Part shown: one piece after another, positions 1-8,746 of the stretch
How positions within the stretch are numbered: position 1 is the stretch's first letter
How the letters are laid out: every line of letters begins with the position of its first letter
Assembly (NCBI RefSeq): GCF_036192275.1
Contig: NZ_CP108088.1
Location: 248,001-312,000, forward strand
Origin: Streptomyces sp. NBC_00250
GTDB lineage: Bacteria > Actinomycetota > Actinomycetes > Streptomycetales > Streptomycetaceae
Length of the DNA stretch: 64,000 nucleotides
Reading direction: 5' to 3'
Position numbers and translations under genes: made by a program
The notes under the pieces: model-generated
Databases searched by the model: none
What the model was told of the DNA's origin: nothing
What the model saw: the letters and a program-made list of their open reading frames with translations, nothing else

Positions 1-1
1 C

Positions 2-448
2 TACGCCGAGTACGACTTCGAGTACCTCCCCAACGGCGGCTGGGGCGAGCCCGCCGACATCCTCTACACGACCTCGTGGGAGACGTACCGGCCCGACCCC
101 TGGGAGGCCGTCAACCAGCACTCGGAGTCCCGGACGAGCTACGCCGGCTGGCACGACCTCGTGCTGACCATCGACGACAACACCATCGTCTACTACGTCG
201 ACGGCCAGGAGTTCGGCCGGCACGACGCCCGCTACCTGCCCGAGCGCCCGATGTCCATCAACTTCAACCAGTGGCTGATCGACCTCGCGGGCCAGACCTC
301 GACGACCCCGCGCGCCTACGACCAGAAGGTCGACTACGTCCTGCACGTCAAGGACCAGGTCCTGACCCCGGCCCAGGTGGCCGCCAAGGTCGGGGCCTAC
401 CGGGCGGCGGGCACGGCCTTCGAGGACACCGTGCCGTCCGCGCAGTAG
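2..448 (+). CDS. 3' end of a GH16-like secreted glycoside hydrolase (partial)
   Basis: This is the C-terminal 148 residues of a gene that begins outside the window. The visible part reads as a concanavalin-type beta-sandwich: an early YAEYDFEYLPNGGWGEP strand, then WHDLVLTIDDNTIVYYVDG, which is the usual 'written in terms of a ligand-bending strand' pattern of GH16 and laminarinase-like lectin folds (H-D-L-V...YYVDGQEF), followed by an INFNQWLIDL segment. The catalytic ExDxxE motif of GH16 would lie upstream and cannot be seen, so activity is unproven. A strong hairpin follows the stop. It is probably secreted and acts on a polysaccharide, in keeping with the other CAZymes in the window. A GH16-family or related LamG-like non-catalytic protein are both possible. 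Confidence 0.7.
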   Translation, partial: YAEYDFEYLPNGGWGEPADILYTTSWETYRPDPWEAVNQHSESRTSYAGWHDLVLTIDDNTIVYYVDGQEFGRHDARYLPERPMSINFNQWLIDLAGQTSTTPRAYDQKVDYVLHVKDQVLTPAQVAAKVGAYRAAGTAFEDTVPSAQ

Positions 449-454
449 GACGTT

Positions 455-493
455 CCGGCGGGCCGTCGCCCCGCGGGGGCGGCGGCCCGCCGG
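455..493 (+). terminator. Rho-independent-type hairpin after the GH16-like gene
   Basis: An 18-bp stem (455-472 with 476-493) has a single G-U wobble and a 3-nt loop. It starts 7 nt after the stop codon. It lies between convergent genes, so it can serve both. Confidence 0.75.
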
Positions 494-563
494 GCTGCGG
501 CAGGAGGTGGTCGCGGGTCGGGCCGGGTGCCGAGGTGTCGTGGGGTTCGTGGGTCCGGCTGCC

Positions 564-1538
564 TCAGGGGGTGTCACAGGTCGGGTCGTCGAGCGCGCTC
601 ACGGTGTACGGGGGCCGGCCCGGCGGCTCGTCCAGCTGGCTGTTCACCACGTAGAGGCGGCAGCCGTGCCGGGCGAGGGTGGTCGGCAGGTCGAAGGGTT
701 CACCGCCGAGGGATTCGTTCGTCAGGCGGTGGGTCACCGTGCCCGTACGCAGCTCCTCGTCGAGGCGGGCGATGTAGACGCCGTGCGGGGCACCATAGTT
801 GAGCACGGCGTAGAGCGTCTGGCCGCGCAGCACCATGCCGTCGGCTCCGAAGGACTGCTCGCCCAGGTCGAGTCGAGTGGCCTTCCGATCGGCCGTGTCG
901 ATCCGCCAGACCGCTTCGGTGCCGTTGGAGGCGACCAGGAGCGTGCTCCCCGACGCGTTCGCCACGATGCCGTTCAACAGCCAGTACTGTGCCGGGAATT
1001 GCGGGAAGGCGTCGCGGATGTCGAGCCAGGGTTCGAGGGGGCCGACGGTGCCGCCTCTCAGCTCCGCCCGGTGAACCACGGGGTTGGCCCAGTCGGTCAC
1101 GTACACCGCGTCCTTCGTCACGACCAGGTCGTTGAGGTGCGGCGCGCCGAGCGGGCCGCTCCGGGCCGTGCGGGTGGCGAGCAGCCGCCCGTGCCGGTCG
1201 TGGACGGTCAGGGTCGCTCCGCCGACCGAGAGGACCCGGCCGCGCCGGTCGGTGTGGACGCCGAGGGTGCTGGGACGACTCTCCAGGCCCCGCGCGGGGA
1301 ACGGCCTCAGATCCGGGCGGCCGATGTGGCCGCGGTACAGGGCGCCCGTGCCGTCCGAGGACACGTACAGGGTGCCGTCAGGAGTGACGGCGATCCCTTC
1401 GGGGAGCACCCCGGGCGCGCGGGAGACGACATAGGTGTCGGGCAGGTCCCGGGCCGCGGCGGGGCCGGGCGCGCCGGCGAGGGCGGCAAGCAGGACCGCG
1501 GCGGCGACGCAGGCGGTACGGGTGGGGGCGCGGCGCAT
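564..1538 (-). CDS. Secreted SMP-30/gluconolactonase-like beta-propeller protein
   Basis: The 324-residue product starts with a clear signal peptide (MRRAPTRTACVAAAVLLAALAG...AAA). The rest is a run of beta-propeller blades with repeated strands such as PEGIAVTPDGTLYVSS, LNDLVVTKDAVYVTDW, LNGIVANASGSTLLVASN and ADGMVLRGQTLYAVLN. This is the blade pattern of the SMP-30/strictosidine-synthase-like superfamily. The start was chosen because GGAGG at 1547-1551 sits 8 nt upstream of ATG; the longer open frame upstream is made of a GC-rich tandem repeat and has no ribosome-binding site. It is presumably extracytoplasmic. Lactonase activity is only a family-level guess, because the metal ligands cannot be placed with certainty. 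It is divergent from the regulator at 1791, so it may be one of that regulator's targets. Confidence 0.75.
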   Translation of the reverse strand: MRRAPTRTACVAAAVLLAALAGAPGPAAARDLPDTYVVSRAPGVLPEGIAVTPDGTLYVSSDGTGALYRGHIGRPDLRPFPARGLESRPSTLGVHTDRRGRVLSVGGATLTVHDRHGRLLATRTARSGPLGAPHLNDLVVTKDAVYVTDWANPVVHRAELRGGTVGPLEPWLDIRDAFPQFPAQYWLLNGIVANASGSTLLVASNGTEAVWRIDTADRKATRLDLGEQSFGADGMVLRGQTLYAVLNYGAPHGVYIARLDEELRTGTVTHRLTNESLGGEPFDLPTTLARHGCRLYVVNSQLDEPPGRPPYTVSALDDPTCDTP

Positions 1539-1559
1539 GGATGTGACCTCCGGAGGGGG

Positions 1560-1646
1560 TACGGCGAGCAGGGGGACGACGAGCTGGGATGCGGGGAGCG
1601 CGGTTACGGCGAGCAGGAATGCGGCGAGCAGGGTGACGGCGGGCGG
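1560..1646. repeat. Degenerate ~15-bp tandem repeat between divergent genes
   Basis: Five to six imperfect copies of a unit close to TACGGCGAGCAGGG run head to tail. They lie just upstream of the beta-propeller gene and give its minus-strand upstream frame an artificial hydrophobic repeat (LLAVTAL...). It is not a gene. Confidence 0.6.
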
Positions 1647-1715
1647 TGCCCGGCGCGGGTGAGTTCGGCGAGGTGGACACCGGGAGCGTGCTCCGTCGTC
1701 CTGCCGAACGCATGG

Positions 1716-1790
1716 CCTTTCACGTCTGGGTGAAAGGGTTCTGCTCTCACCTCTGGGTGAACGGGTCCGTCGGGCCGATAATCGGTCGGC
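1716..1790 (+). promoter_or_regulatory. Tandem inverted-repeat operators and leaderless promoter of the winged-helix regulator
   Basis: CCTTTCAC (1716-1723) and GTGAAAGG (1730-1737) form a perfect 8-bp inverted repeat. A second, shorter one, TCACC/GGTGA, lies at 1747-1751/1756-1760; both share the core CTGGGTGAA. A GATAAT hexamer at 1777-1782 inside CCGATAATCGG lies 8 nt before the ATG at 1791, so transcription would begin at or beside the start codon (leaderless mRNA). The operators cover the -35 position, which suggests autorepression by the gene product. Confidence 0.6.
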
Positions 1791-2789
1791 ATGATCCGCC
1801 TTCACTTCACGGCCGCCGATCTGCGCCGGGTCACGCTCGCGCCGACGGCCGACGCGCTCTCGGAGACCGCCTTGAGCCTGCGCCTCGGCCTCCGTACCGG
1901 TCCGCGTGCCGGGCGGCCGCGCACGGCAGCCCGGCAGTGGCACCGGTCCCTGCCGGGAGGCGCGAGCGCCAGGGCGGGCGTTCTCGCCGAGTTGGTCACC
2001 CAGGACGGCTTCGTCCCCGACTTCCTGACGCAGCCGTCGGCGCGGGACTTCGGCGACGCCCTGGAGTCGGCGGCCTCGACGCCCACCGAGCGGCTGGCGC
2101 TCGACCTCGGGATACCGGACGCCTCCGGCTGGAACGGCGCTCTGGCCAAGCCCGGACGGTGGGCGCACGAGCTCGCCCAGGGCGTCCCCGCCGCGTCCAC
2201 GGCGCTGGTCGACGACACGCGCCGCTACTTCCGGCTGGCGGTGGAACCGCTCTGGCCACGGATCCGGAGCGATGCCCTGACCGATCGGGCGCTACGGGCG
2301 GAGATGCTGCTGCGCGGGGGTGTCGACGCCCTTCTGACCACCCTGGGCACGACCTGGTGCTGGCAGGCGCCGACGCTCCACCTGCCTTCCGCGTCGACGT
2401 ACGACATCCCGCTGTGCGGGCGCGGACTGCACCTCGTCCCCTCGTGGTTCGCGACCGGTCCGATGGTGATGTACCGCCCCGGGGAGGCGACCGTGCTCGT
2501 CTACCCCATGTACGACGACGGTGCCGGGGCCGGCTCGGCGGGCGGGTCCGACGACCGGCCGGAGGCGCTGGCGGCGCTGCTCGGCCGCACCCGGGCGCAG
2601 GTGCTCGCCCTGCTGCGTGCTCCGGCCACCACGACGGCCCTCGCCGAGCGCGCCGGAGTCTCACTCGCGGCCGCCAGCCAGCACGCGGGTGTCCTGCGGG
2701 GAGCGGGGCTGATCACGACCGTACGGACGGGCACGTCCGTGCTCCACAGCGTGACGCCGCTCGGCGCCTCCCTGCTGGCCGGGGTCTGA
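1791..2789 (+). CDS. ArsR-like winged-helix transcriptional regulator with a large N-terminal domain
   Basis: This is a 332-residue regulator. The C-terminal ~80 residues hold a winged helix-turn-helix: LGRTRAQVLALLRAPATT, then LAERAGVSLAAASQHAGVL as helix-turn-recognition helix, then a wing ending in TSVLHSVTPLG. This is the ArsR/HTH_20 pattern of many Streptomyces proteins. The N-terminal ~240 residues (MIRLHFTAADLRRV...) form the long domain of unknown function that accompanies this HTH in actinobacteria. No metal-binding cysteine pair was seen, so metal sensing is unlikely. The start is the ATG immediately after an extended -10 element, with no Shine-Dalgarno needed. It probably represses itself and perhaps the divergent propeller gene or the downstream FUSC gene. 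Confidence 0.8.
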   Translation: MIRLHFTAADLRRVTLAPTADALSETALSLRLGLRTGPRAGRPRTAARQWHRSLPGGASARAGVLAELVTQDGFVPDFLTQPSARDFGDALESAASTPTERLALDLGIPDASGWNGALAKPGRWAHELAQGVPAASTALVDDTRRYFRLAVEPLWPRIRSDALTDRALRAEMLLRGGVDALLTTLGTTWCWQAPTLHLPSASTYDIPLCGRGLHLVPSWFATGPMVMYRPGEATVLVYPMYDDGAGAGSAGGSDDRPEALAALLGRTRAQVLALLRAPATTTALAERAGVSLAAASQHAGVLRGAGLITTVRTGTSVLHSVTPLGASLLAGV

Positions 2790-2937
2790 GCGACGGCGAC
2801 ACGCCGTGTGAGAGCCGGGCGGTGGTCTCCACCCCGCTCTCCCGGCCCTCCGCCGGCCCGGAGGCCGCTCACCGCTCGGCAGGGTGGCAGGACCGCCGCC
2901 ACATGCCGGACGGAGCGTCCCGGTGGATCCTGGGGGT

Positions 2938-5085
2938 ATGGGTGGCACTCCCGGGGTGCGGCCGTCGAAGGCCCGGCTCCCGCCCGCCTACGCGGCTGCC
3001 GTACGGCGATCGGTACGCGTCACGCTCGCGGGTACCGCCGGTTTCTATCTCTTCCTGTACGGCTTCGACTCGGCCGTCGCCGCCACCTACGCCCTCTTCG
3101 CCGCGGTCGCGATGGCGGGTCTGTCGCACATCCCCGGCACCGGGCGGCAACGCGCCGCGACCCTGCTGCCCGTGGTGCCCGCCTGCTGGATCCTCATCAC
3201 GATCGGCACCTACCTGTCCGTACGGACGTGGAGTGCGGTCCTCGGCATGCTGGTCGTCGGATTCGTCCTGACCTTCATGGCCGTGGGAGGGCCCCGGCCG
3301 GCCGGGGCCGCTCCGGGGCTCCAACTGATGTACATCCTGCCGTCCTTCCCGCCCTACGTCCCCGAGTCGCTCGGCGAGCGGCTGGTGGGAGCGACGGTCG
3401 GCCTGGCCCTGCTGATCCTCGCCGAGGCGTTCCTGCTGCCCGATCGCGCGCCGCGTGTCCCGTACCGCGAGCTGGCCGCCCGGGCCGCCGACCGCGCGGG
3501 ACGCTGCGCCGACGAGCTGGCCGCCGCCCCGTACACGCTCGGCGACACGGCGCTGCGGTCCGCCCGCGAGGTGAGCGGTGGACTGCGGTCCTCGCGGGTG
3601 CCGGAGGCGGAACGTCCCGCCGGTCCCGGGGTCAGGGCCCGGGCCCTGGCCCACACCGGTCTGGCCACCCGCACCCTCCTCGGACGGCTGACGTCGCTCC
3701 CGCGGCTCTCCGGCGACCCCGGGGTGGGCCGGGCGGGGCCGGAGGTGCTGCTCGCGGTGCGCGACACGTCCCTGGAGACCGCGTCCCTGCTGCGCGGCCG
3801 GGACGCGGTCGCCGAGTCCGGAGACGCCCGCTCCCGGCTCCAGGAGGCCCGTCAGGCCTTGGCCGCGGGCGCCGAGCCGGATGCCTCGGCCGCCGCGCTG
3901 CGCCGCCACGCGGCGGTCCTGGAGGTGGCCGACGCCACGCTTGCGATGTCCATGGCGGCGGAGATCGCCGTCCGGGGCAGGGCGGCCCCGGCGGCGGCCC
4001 CGGGGCGGTTCTGGTACGCGCGGATGCGGGCGCCCCAACTGTGGTGGCGGCGGCTCTCCGGGCATGCGGGGCAGCGGTCGGTGTTCTTCCAGAACGCGGT
4101 GCGCATCGCTCTGGCCCTCGCGGCGGCCCGGACGATCGCCGGCCTGGACACGCTTCCGCACGGATTCTGGATGCTTCTCGCCACGCTCACCCTGACCCGT
4201 ACGACGGCGCGGGAGACGAGGAGCACGGTGCGGGTGGCGCTCACCGGGACCCTTGTGGGGGCGCTCGTGGTGGCCGCGTTCCTTGCCCTGGTCGGGACGG
4301 ACACGACGGTGTACGCCGCCGCGCTGCCTCCGCTGATGCTGGTCGCCTTCACGCTGGGGCCGGTGAAGGGGGTGGGGTGGGCCCAGGCGATGTTCACGAT
4401 GGTCATCGCGCTGGTCTTCGCCCAGCTGGCCCCCGCGACCTGGCGGCTCGCCGAGTTCCGGCTCCTCGACGTGATCGCGGGCAGCGCGGTCGGCGCCGTG
4501 TTCGGGCTGCTCGCCTGGCCCCGGGGCGCCCACGACGAGTTGCGGCGGTCTGTGGCGACGATGCTCCGGAGCGCCGCGGAGACCGTGGTGGCCACGACCG
4601 CAGAGCTCGCCACGGGCGGTGCCCGTGCCCCTGTGCCCACCGCGCCGGGCCACCGGTCCCTGCAGCACGCCCTGATCATGGCGGAAGCGGCGTACGCGCA
4701 GTACCGGAGCGAGCCGAAGGAGCTGAACGCGCCGCCGGACGACGCACGGGACTGGCAGGCCGCCCTGATGTCCGGCCACCACACCCTGTGGGGTGCGGAC
4801 CGGCTGCTCGTGCCGCCCGAGCCGGCCGTCGTCCCGCCCCTGCCGCAGGAACCGGCCGAGGCGGTCACCCGGATCGGCGACCGGGTGGCCGCGGGCATGC
4901 TGCTGGTCTCCGCCCGTCTGGACCCCAGCGGTGACACACCCGGCGCACCGGTCGCCCTCGGCGCACGCGCCTTCTCCGACTTCGACGCCGAGCCACCGGG
5001 TGCTCCTCGGCCGTACTACGCGGCCGTGGAGTGGCTGGATTCGCTGATGGCGGACGTGGAGCGGATCACAGACGGCCACAAGTGA
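2938..5085 (+). CDS. FUSC-family inner-membrane protein (aromatic-acid-exporter-like)
   Basis: The 715-residue protein has two halves, each starting with several hydrophobic helices. The first is VRVTLAGTAGFYLFLYGFDS, AATYALFAAVAMAGL, LLPVVPACWILITIGTYL and later helices within residues ~20-165. A helical, charged cytoplasmic segment follows to about residue 360, then a second membrane bundle of FUSC_2 type (NAVRIALALAAARTIAGLDTLPHGFWMLLATLTL and after). This layout matches FUSC/YccS/AaeB-type proteins, some of which export hydroxylated aromatic acids. The substrate here is unknown. ATG at 2938 was preferred; an in-frame GTG at 2884 would add 18 residues of low-complexity sequence. It follows the winged-helix gene on the same strand with a 148-nt gap and may be its target. 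Confidence 0.8.
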   Translation: MGGTPGVRPSKARLPPAYAAAVRRSVRVTLAGTAGFYLFLYGFDSAVAATYALFAAVAMAGLSHIPGTGRQRAATLLPVVPACWILITIGTYLSVRTWSAVLGMLVVGFVLTFMAVGGPRPAGAAPGLQLMYILPSFPPYVPESLGERLVGATVGLALLILAEAFLLPDRAPRVPYRELAARAADRAGRCADELAAAPYTLGDTALRSAREVSGGLRSSRVPEAERPAGPGVRARALAHTGLATRTLLGRLTSLPRLSGDPGVGRAGPEVLLAVRDTSLETASLLRGRDAVAESGDARSRLQEARQALAAGAEPDASAAALRRHAAVLEVADATLAMSMAAEIAVRGRAAPAAAPGRFWYARMRAPQLWWRRLSGHAGQRSVFFQNAVRIALALAAARTIAGLDTLPHGFWMLLATLTLTRTTARETRSTVRVALTGTLVGALVVAAFLALVGTDTTVYAAALPPLMLVAFTLGPVKGVGWAQAMFTMVIALVFAQLAPATWRLAEFRLLDVIAGSAVGAVFGLLAWPRGAHDELRRSVATMLRSAAETVVATTAELATGGARAPVPTAPGHRSLQHALIMAEAAYAQYRSEPKELNAPPDDARDWQAALMSGHHTLWGADRLLVPPEPAVVPPLPQEPAEAVTRIGDRVAAGMLLVSARLDPSGDTPGAPVALGARAFSDFDAEPPGAPRPYYAAVEWLDSLMADVERITDGHK

Positions 5086-5390
5086 GCTGAACCACATGAG
5101 GATTGGCTGTTCAGGCCCTGGCGCCCTGGTTCTGAACGACGACAGCGATGCGTTAGCACGGCGGCAGCGGGACGTGAGCGGCGCACGGGAACCTGGAGGG
5201 GACCACCGTGGCCGGCGAGCCGGCCACGGACAGCACCACAGCAGACCGGTAATTCAGCAGACCACGGGGACCTCACCATGCGTGCCGACCATCGGCCGGA
5301 AGACGACGGAGCGGTCGCCTCGGCGGCCGCGGCCGGGCGTCCCGGCCGCGCCCGGACGTCGAGGCGAGTGAGAAAGAGCAGGTAGCGGAA
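5086..5390 (+). other. Intergenic region before the CIS regulator, with two hairpins
   Basis: No gene is supported here. GTTCAG/CTGAAC (5109-5114/5132-5137) is a weak terminator-like repeat after the FUSC gene. A 10-bp GC stem (5328-5337 with 5341-5350, 3-nt loop) sits 40 nt before the luxR-type start and would fold in its leader. A repeated CAGCAGACC flanks GGTAAT near 5240-5262, a possible operator/promoter. Confidence 0.4.
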
Positions 5391-6041
5391 GTGCTCACCA
5401 AGCGGGTGACGGTGACCGTCCACGCATCCGACCCACTCAGTCGGGCCGGCCTCATCAGCCACTTGCGGCACCAGCCGACCATAGACGTCGTTCCTGACCA
5501 GGACGACGGGTGCCGGGACGCCCCGGCGGTGGCGGTGATGCTCGCGGAACGGATCGACGATCCCACCACGGCCGAACTGCGGCGCCTGCTGCGAGGAAGG
5601 GACCAGCGGGTCGTGCTCGTCGCGCGCGAACTGCGCGAGCCCGACCTGCTGGCCGTGGTCGAGTACGGGGTGCGGGCCATCATCTGGCGCCATCAGGCCA
5701 CCGAGCAGAGACTGTTGAGCGCCGTGCACAGCGCGGCACGCGGGGAGGGAGAGCTCCCGCCGGATCTCGTCAGCCGTCTCCTGAACCAGGTGGGCCGCTT
5801 GCAGCGGGCGACGACGGCGGGCGCGGCCACCGGTGGGGCGGCGCCGCTCTTCGGGATGGCGCCGCGTGAGGTGGACGTCCTGCGGCTGCTCGCCGAGGGC
5901 CTCGACACCCGCCAGATCAGCGAGAAGCTCGCCTACTCCGAACGCACCGTCAAGAACATCCTGCACGCGCTGATGACGCGTCTGCAGCTCACCAACCGGG
6001 CGCATGCCGTCGCGTACGCGCTCCGCGAAGGCTACATCTGA
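5391..6041 (+). CDS. LuxR-family regulator with a degenerate receiver domain, first gene of the CIS cluster
   Basis: This 216-residue protein has an N-terminal receiver-like fold (residues ~1-125: VTVHASDPLSRAGLISHL...) and a C-terminal NarL/LuxR helix-turn-helix (residues ~150-216: APREVDVLRLLAEGLDTRQISEKL, then SERTVKNILHALMTRL). The receiver has lost its chemistry. Where a phospho-acceptor Asp is expected the sequence is PAVAVMLAER, and the conserved Thr and Lys positions read VVLVAREL and IIWRHQA. It is therefore probably not a phosphorylated response regulator. The GTG start overlaps nothing upstream. Its TGA overlaps the next ATG by 1 nt (TGATG), coupling its translation to the CIS tube-terminator gene and making it the likely pathway-specific regulator of the injection system. 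No histidine kinase is adjacent. Confidence 0.85.
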   Translation: MLTKRVTVTVHASDPLSRAGLISHLRHQPTIDVVPDQDDGCRDAPAVAVMLAERIDDPTTAELRRLLRGRDQRVVLVARELREPDLLAVVEYGVRAIIWRHQATEQRLLSAVHSAARGEGELPPDLVSRLLNQVGRLQRATTAGAATGGAAPLFGMAPREVDVLRLLAEGLDTRQISEKLAYSERTVKNILHALMTRLQLTNRAHAVAYALREGYI

Positions 6042-6724
6042 TGATCCATGAGATAGACGAGGCGCTGCGCCGTCTGCTCACGCCCGCCGTCACCGGCGAC
6101 GTCGCGTTCGACGCGCCGACCCGTGACTGGGCGGCCCGCCGCAACGCCCCGACCCTCAACGCCTATCTGTACGACATCCGGGAGGACGTGGCCCGGCGGG
6201 AGCGCGGCGCCTACGCCGAGTGGGACGCGCAGGGCATCGTGACGCGCAGGCGCCAGCCGCCGCGATGGTTCCGGCTCTCCTACCTGGTGACCGCCTGGAC
6301 CTCCCGGCCCGAGGACGAGCACCGGCTGCTGTCGGGGGCGATGGCACTGCTGCTCCCCCACGAGGTGCTGCCCAGGGACGCCGTACCGGAGTCGGTGCGC
6401 CCGATCGCCACCTCCCTGCCGATCTCCGTCGCGGTCCCGCCCGCCGAGTCGCGCTCCCTCGCCGACATCTGGTCGGCGCTCGGCGGCGAGCTCAAGCCCT
6501 CGCTCGACGTCGTGATCACCACTCCGTTCCCGGTCACGCCCGTGTACGAGGTGGCGCCGCCGGTCACCGAGGGGGAGATCGTCGTACGGGGCATCGGCGG
6601 TGCGCCCGCCGCGTCCAGGCCCCGGATGATCCGGCGCCCGGTGATCAAGGAGACCGGGGAGAGCAAGGAAGAGGAGAGCGGCAGCGCTGTCGCCGGATCG
6701 CGGGACGGGGGCGGCGACACATGA
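6041..6724 (+). CDS. cis16: CIS tube terminator / cap protein, DUF4255 (Pvc16/Afp16 type)
   Basis: This 227-residue protein shows the DUF4255/Pvc16_N pattern: MIHEIDEALRRLL at the N-terminus, then NAYLYDIREDVARR, then RWFRLSYLVTAWTSRPEDEHRLL and SLADIWSALGGELKPSLDVVITTPF. In Afp and PVC particles the homologue ends tube and sheath polymerisation at the distal end. The last ~55 residues are a charged, flexible tail ending in EESGSAVAGSRDGGGDT. It overlaps the regulator by 1 nt and the ATPase by 4 nt (ATGA), so the three are one translational unit. It is cytoplasmic and assembles with the particle. Confidence 0.85.
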   Translation: MIHEIDEALRRLLTPAVTGDVAFDAPTRDWAARRNAPTLNAYLYDIREDVARRERGAYAEWDAQGIVTRRRQPPRWFRLSYLVTAWTSRPEDEHRLLSGAMALLLPHEVLPRDAVPESVRPIATSLPISVAVPPAESRSLADIWSALGGELKPSLDVVITTPFPVTPVYEVAPPVTEGEIVVRGIGGAPAASRPRMIRRPVIKETGESKEEESGSAVAGSRDGGGDT

Positions 6725-8721
6725 GCGAGCCTTCCGTCGTCCTCCACTCCATCGAGGCCCTGCGCGCACGGGTCGCCGCGCTCGTGGACGCCCGGAGTGC
6801 CGGGGACCCCACGGCCGGCGATCCCATGCGCGGGCTCTACGTCACCGAGGAGGCGGCCCGTCGGATCGCCTCGGGGCCGGACGGGCACGCGGGTCACGCC
6901 GTCGGCGTGCCGCTGCCGGACCTGGGTCGGGACGATCGGCTCGGCGCGCTCGCGCGGGCCTTCGGGCTGTCCTCGCTCGACGCGCACATCCTGCTCGCGG
7001 CGCTCGCGCCCGACGTGGACCGGGGTTTCGAGGCGCTGTACGGGTATCTCAACGACGACGTCGGGCGGCGGCGCGCCACCGTGGCGCTCGCCCTCGACCT
7101 CGCGGGTACCGGTCCCCACGACCCGGTGGGCCGTGACCGTTTCCATCCGGCCGCGCCGCTGCGCTCCGGGGGTCTGCTCGACGTCGAGGACGAGGACCGG
7201 CCGCTGCCGGGGCGGGCGCTGCGCGTACCGGAGCGGGTGGTGGCGCACCTGTTGGGTGACGACACCCGGATGGATCCTCAACTCGCCGGAGTCGGCGTGG
7301 AGTTGTTGATGCCGTTCTCCGTCGGTGCGGTGTCGGACGCGGCCCCCTCCTCCCTCGGCGCTCGTGTCGCCGCTGCCGGGCCCGTCACCGTCCATCTGCG
7401 GGAGCGGGTCCCCGGGGCCGCCACCGAAGACGTGGTGGCCGCGCTGCTCGGCGCCGGGCGGCCCGTGCTGCGGTACCGCCCTGACTCCGTCGACGTGGTG
7501 GTGGCGCGGGCGCTGTTGCGCGAGGCCCGGTTGCGTGGCGCCGCCGTGGTCGTCGAGCCACTGCCGTCGCGGCCCGGACCGCTGGTGCGGGTACTCGCCT
7601 CGTCCGGTACGACGGTGGTCCTCGCCGGCGGTGACGCGCCCGACCCCGGATGGGCGCCGGACGCGGAGCTCGTGACCCTTGAAGCACCGGATGCCGGGGC
7701 GGGACCGGCCGGTCTGTGGCATCGCGAACTCGATGCGCTGGAAGGCGACTTCGATCTGACCGAGGCCACCGCCCCGTACCGCCTCAGCGGCGATCAGATC
7801 CGTCGTGCGGCGCGGGCGGCGCGGGCCCTCGCCGCGTTCGAGGGCACCGCCGTGACCTTGGCGCAGGTGCAGCAGAGCGCTCGGCTGGTCTCCGCGCCGC
7901 TGCTCGACAGTCATGCGCGGCGGATCCGGCCGGCGGTCGGATTCCCCGATCTCGTCCTTCCCGAGGAGCCGTTGGGGCTGCTGCACGAGCTGACCGGCCG
8001 GGCCCGCAACAGGGACCGGGTGCTCGGCGAGTGGCGGCTGCGCACCGGCGGCGGGCGGGGGCGCGGTGTCGTCGCGCTGTTCGCCGGGGAGTCGGGCACC
8101 GGCAAGACGCTCGGAGCCGAGGTGGTGGCGGGCGAACTCGGCCTGGACCTCTATGTGGTGGACCTCTCGTCGGTGGTCGACAAGTACGTCGGCGAGACGG
8201 AGAAGAACCTGGAGCGGATCTTCGTCGAGGTGGACCGCACGGACTGCGTGCTGCTCTTCGACGAGGCCGACGCGGTCTTCGGCAAGCGGTCCGAGGTGAA
8301 GAGCTCGCACGACCGGTACGCCAATCTGGAGAGCGCGTACCTGCTTCAGCGTCTTGAGGCGTTCGACGGGATCGCGGTGCTCACCACCAACCTGCGGGCC
8401 AACATCGACGACGCGTTCACGCGCCGGCTCGACCTGGTCGTGGACTTTCCGTTCCCGGACCCCGAGCAGCGGGTCTCGCTCTGGCACTCCTGCCTCGCGG
8501 GCACCCCGAAGGCGGGGGACGTGGAGGAGGAGATCGTCCGCTGCGCCGAGGAGTTCGAGCTGGCGGGCGGTGCGATCCGGTCGGCCGCGGTGACGGCCGG
8601 GTATCTGGCGGCGGCCCGTGGTTCGGCGGTGACCGGCGAGGACGTGCGGGCCGGGGCGCGGCGCGAGTACCGGAAGGCGGGGCGGCTGGTCCCGGACGCG
8701 GGGGCGCCCTGGGCCCCGTAA
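6721..8721 (+). CDS. cis15: CIS-associated AAA+ ATPase (Afp15/Pvc15 type)
   Basis: This is a 666-residue protein. The first ~430 residues form the long N-terminal domain found in CIS ATPases. The C-terminal AAA+ core has Walker A GESGTGKT at 456-463 and Walker B LLFDEADA with D514 and E515. Pore-loop-like KYVGETEKNL follows Walker A, and there is a sensor stretch TTNLRANIDDAFTRRLD. Homologues are conserved in nearly all Afp/PVC-like clusters and are thought to help particle assembly; the exact step is not settled. The start ATG overlaps the tube-terminator gene by 4 nt. A perfect 15-bp hairpin ends the transcript, so this regulator-cap-ATPase unit is separate from the structural operon. Confidence 0.9.
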   Translation: MSEPSVVLHSIEALRARVAALVDARSAGDPTAGDPMRGLYVTEEAARRIASGPDGHAGHAVGVPLPDLGRDDRLGALARAFGLSSLDAHILLAALAPDVDRGFEALYGYLNDDVGRRRATVALALDLAGTGPHDPVGRDRFHPAAPLRSGGLLDVEDEDRPLPGRALRVPERVVAHLLGDDTRMDPQLAGVGVELLMPFSVGAVSDAAPSSLGARVAAAGPVTVHLRERVPGAATEDVVAALLGAGRPVLRYRPDSVDVVVARALLREARLRGAAVVVEPLPSRPGPLVRVLASSGTTVVLAGGDAPDPGWAPDAELVTLEAPDAGAGPAGLWHRELDALEGDFDLTEATAPYRLSGDQIRRAARAARALAAFEGTAVTLAQVQQSARLVSAPLLDSHARRIRPAVGFPDLVLPEEPLGLLHELTGRARNRDRVLGEWRLRTGGGRGRGVVALFAGESGTGKTLGAEVVAGELGLDLYVVDLSSVVDKYVGETEKNLERIFVEVDRTDCVLLFDEADAVFGKRSEVKSSHDRYANLESAYLLQRLEAFDGIAVLTTNLRANIDDAFTRRLDLVVDFPFPDPEQRVSLWHSCLAGTPKAGDVEEEIVRCAEEFELAGGAIRSAAVTAGYLAAARGSAVTGEDVRAGARREYRKAGRLVPDAGAPWAP

Positions 8722-8746
8722 CGGTGTGAAGGGTTGCAGAGGCAGC

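Noticed and set aside
1560..1646. An N-terminal extension of the propeller gene through the tandem repeat
   Set aside because: The hydrophobic stretch comes from repeated GC-rich units; a good RBS and signal peptide start at 1538.
2869..5097. Minus-strand frame of 742 codons over the FUSC gene
   Set aside because: Gly/Arg/His-rich shadow with no membrane helices or known motif.
5096..5371. A 91-codon frame in the gap before the CIS regulator
   Set aside because: Arg/Pro/Gly-biased sequence, no RBS, no recognisable domain.
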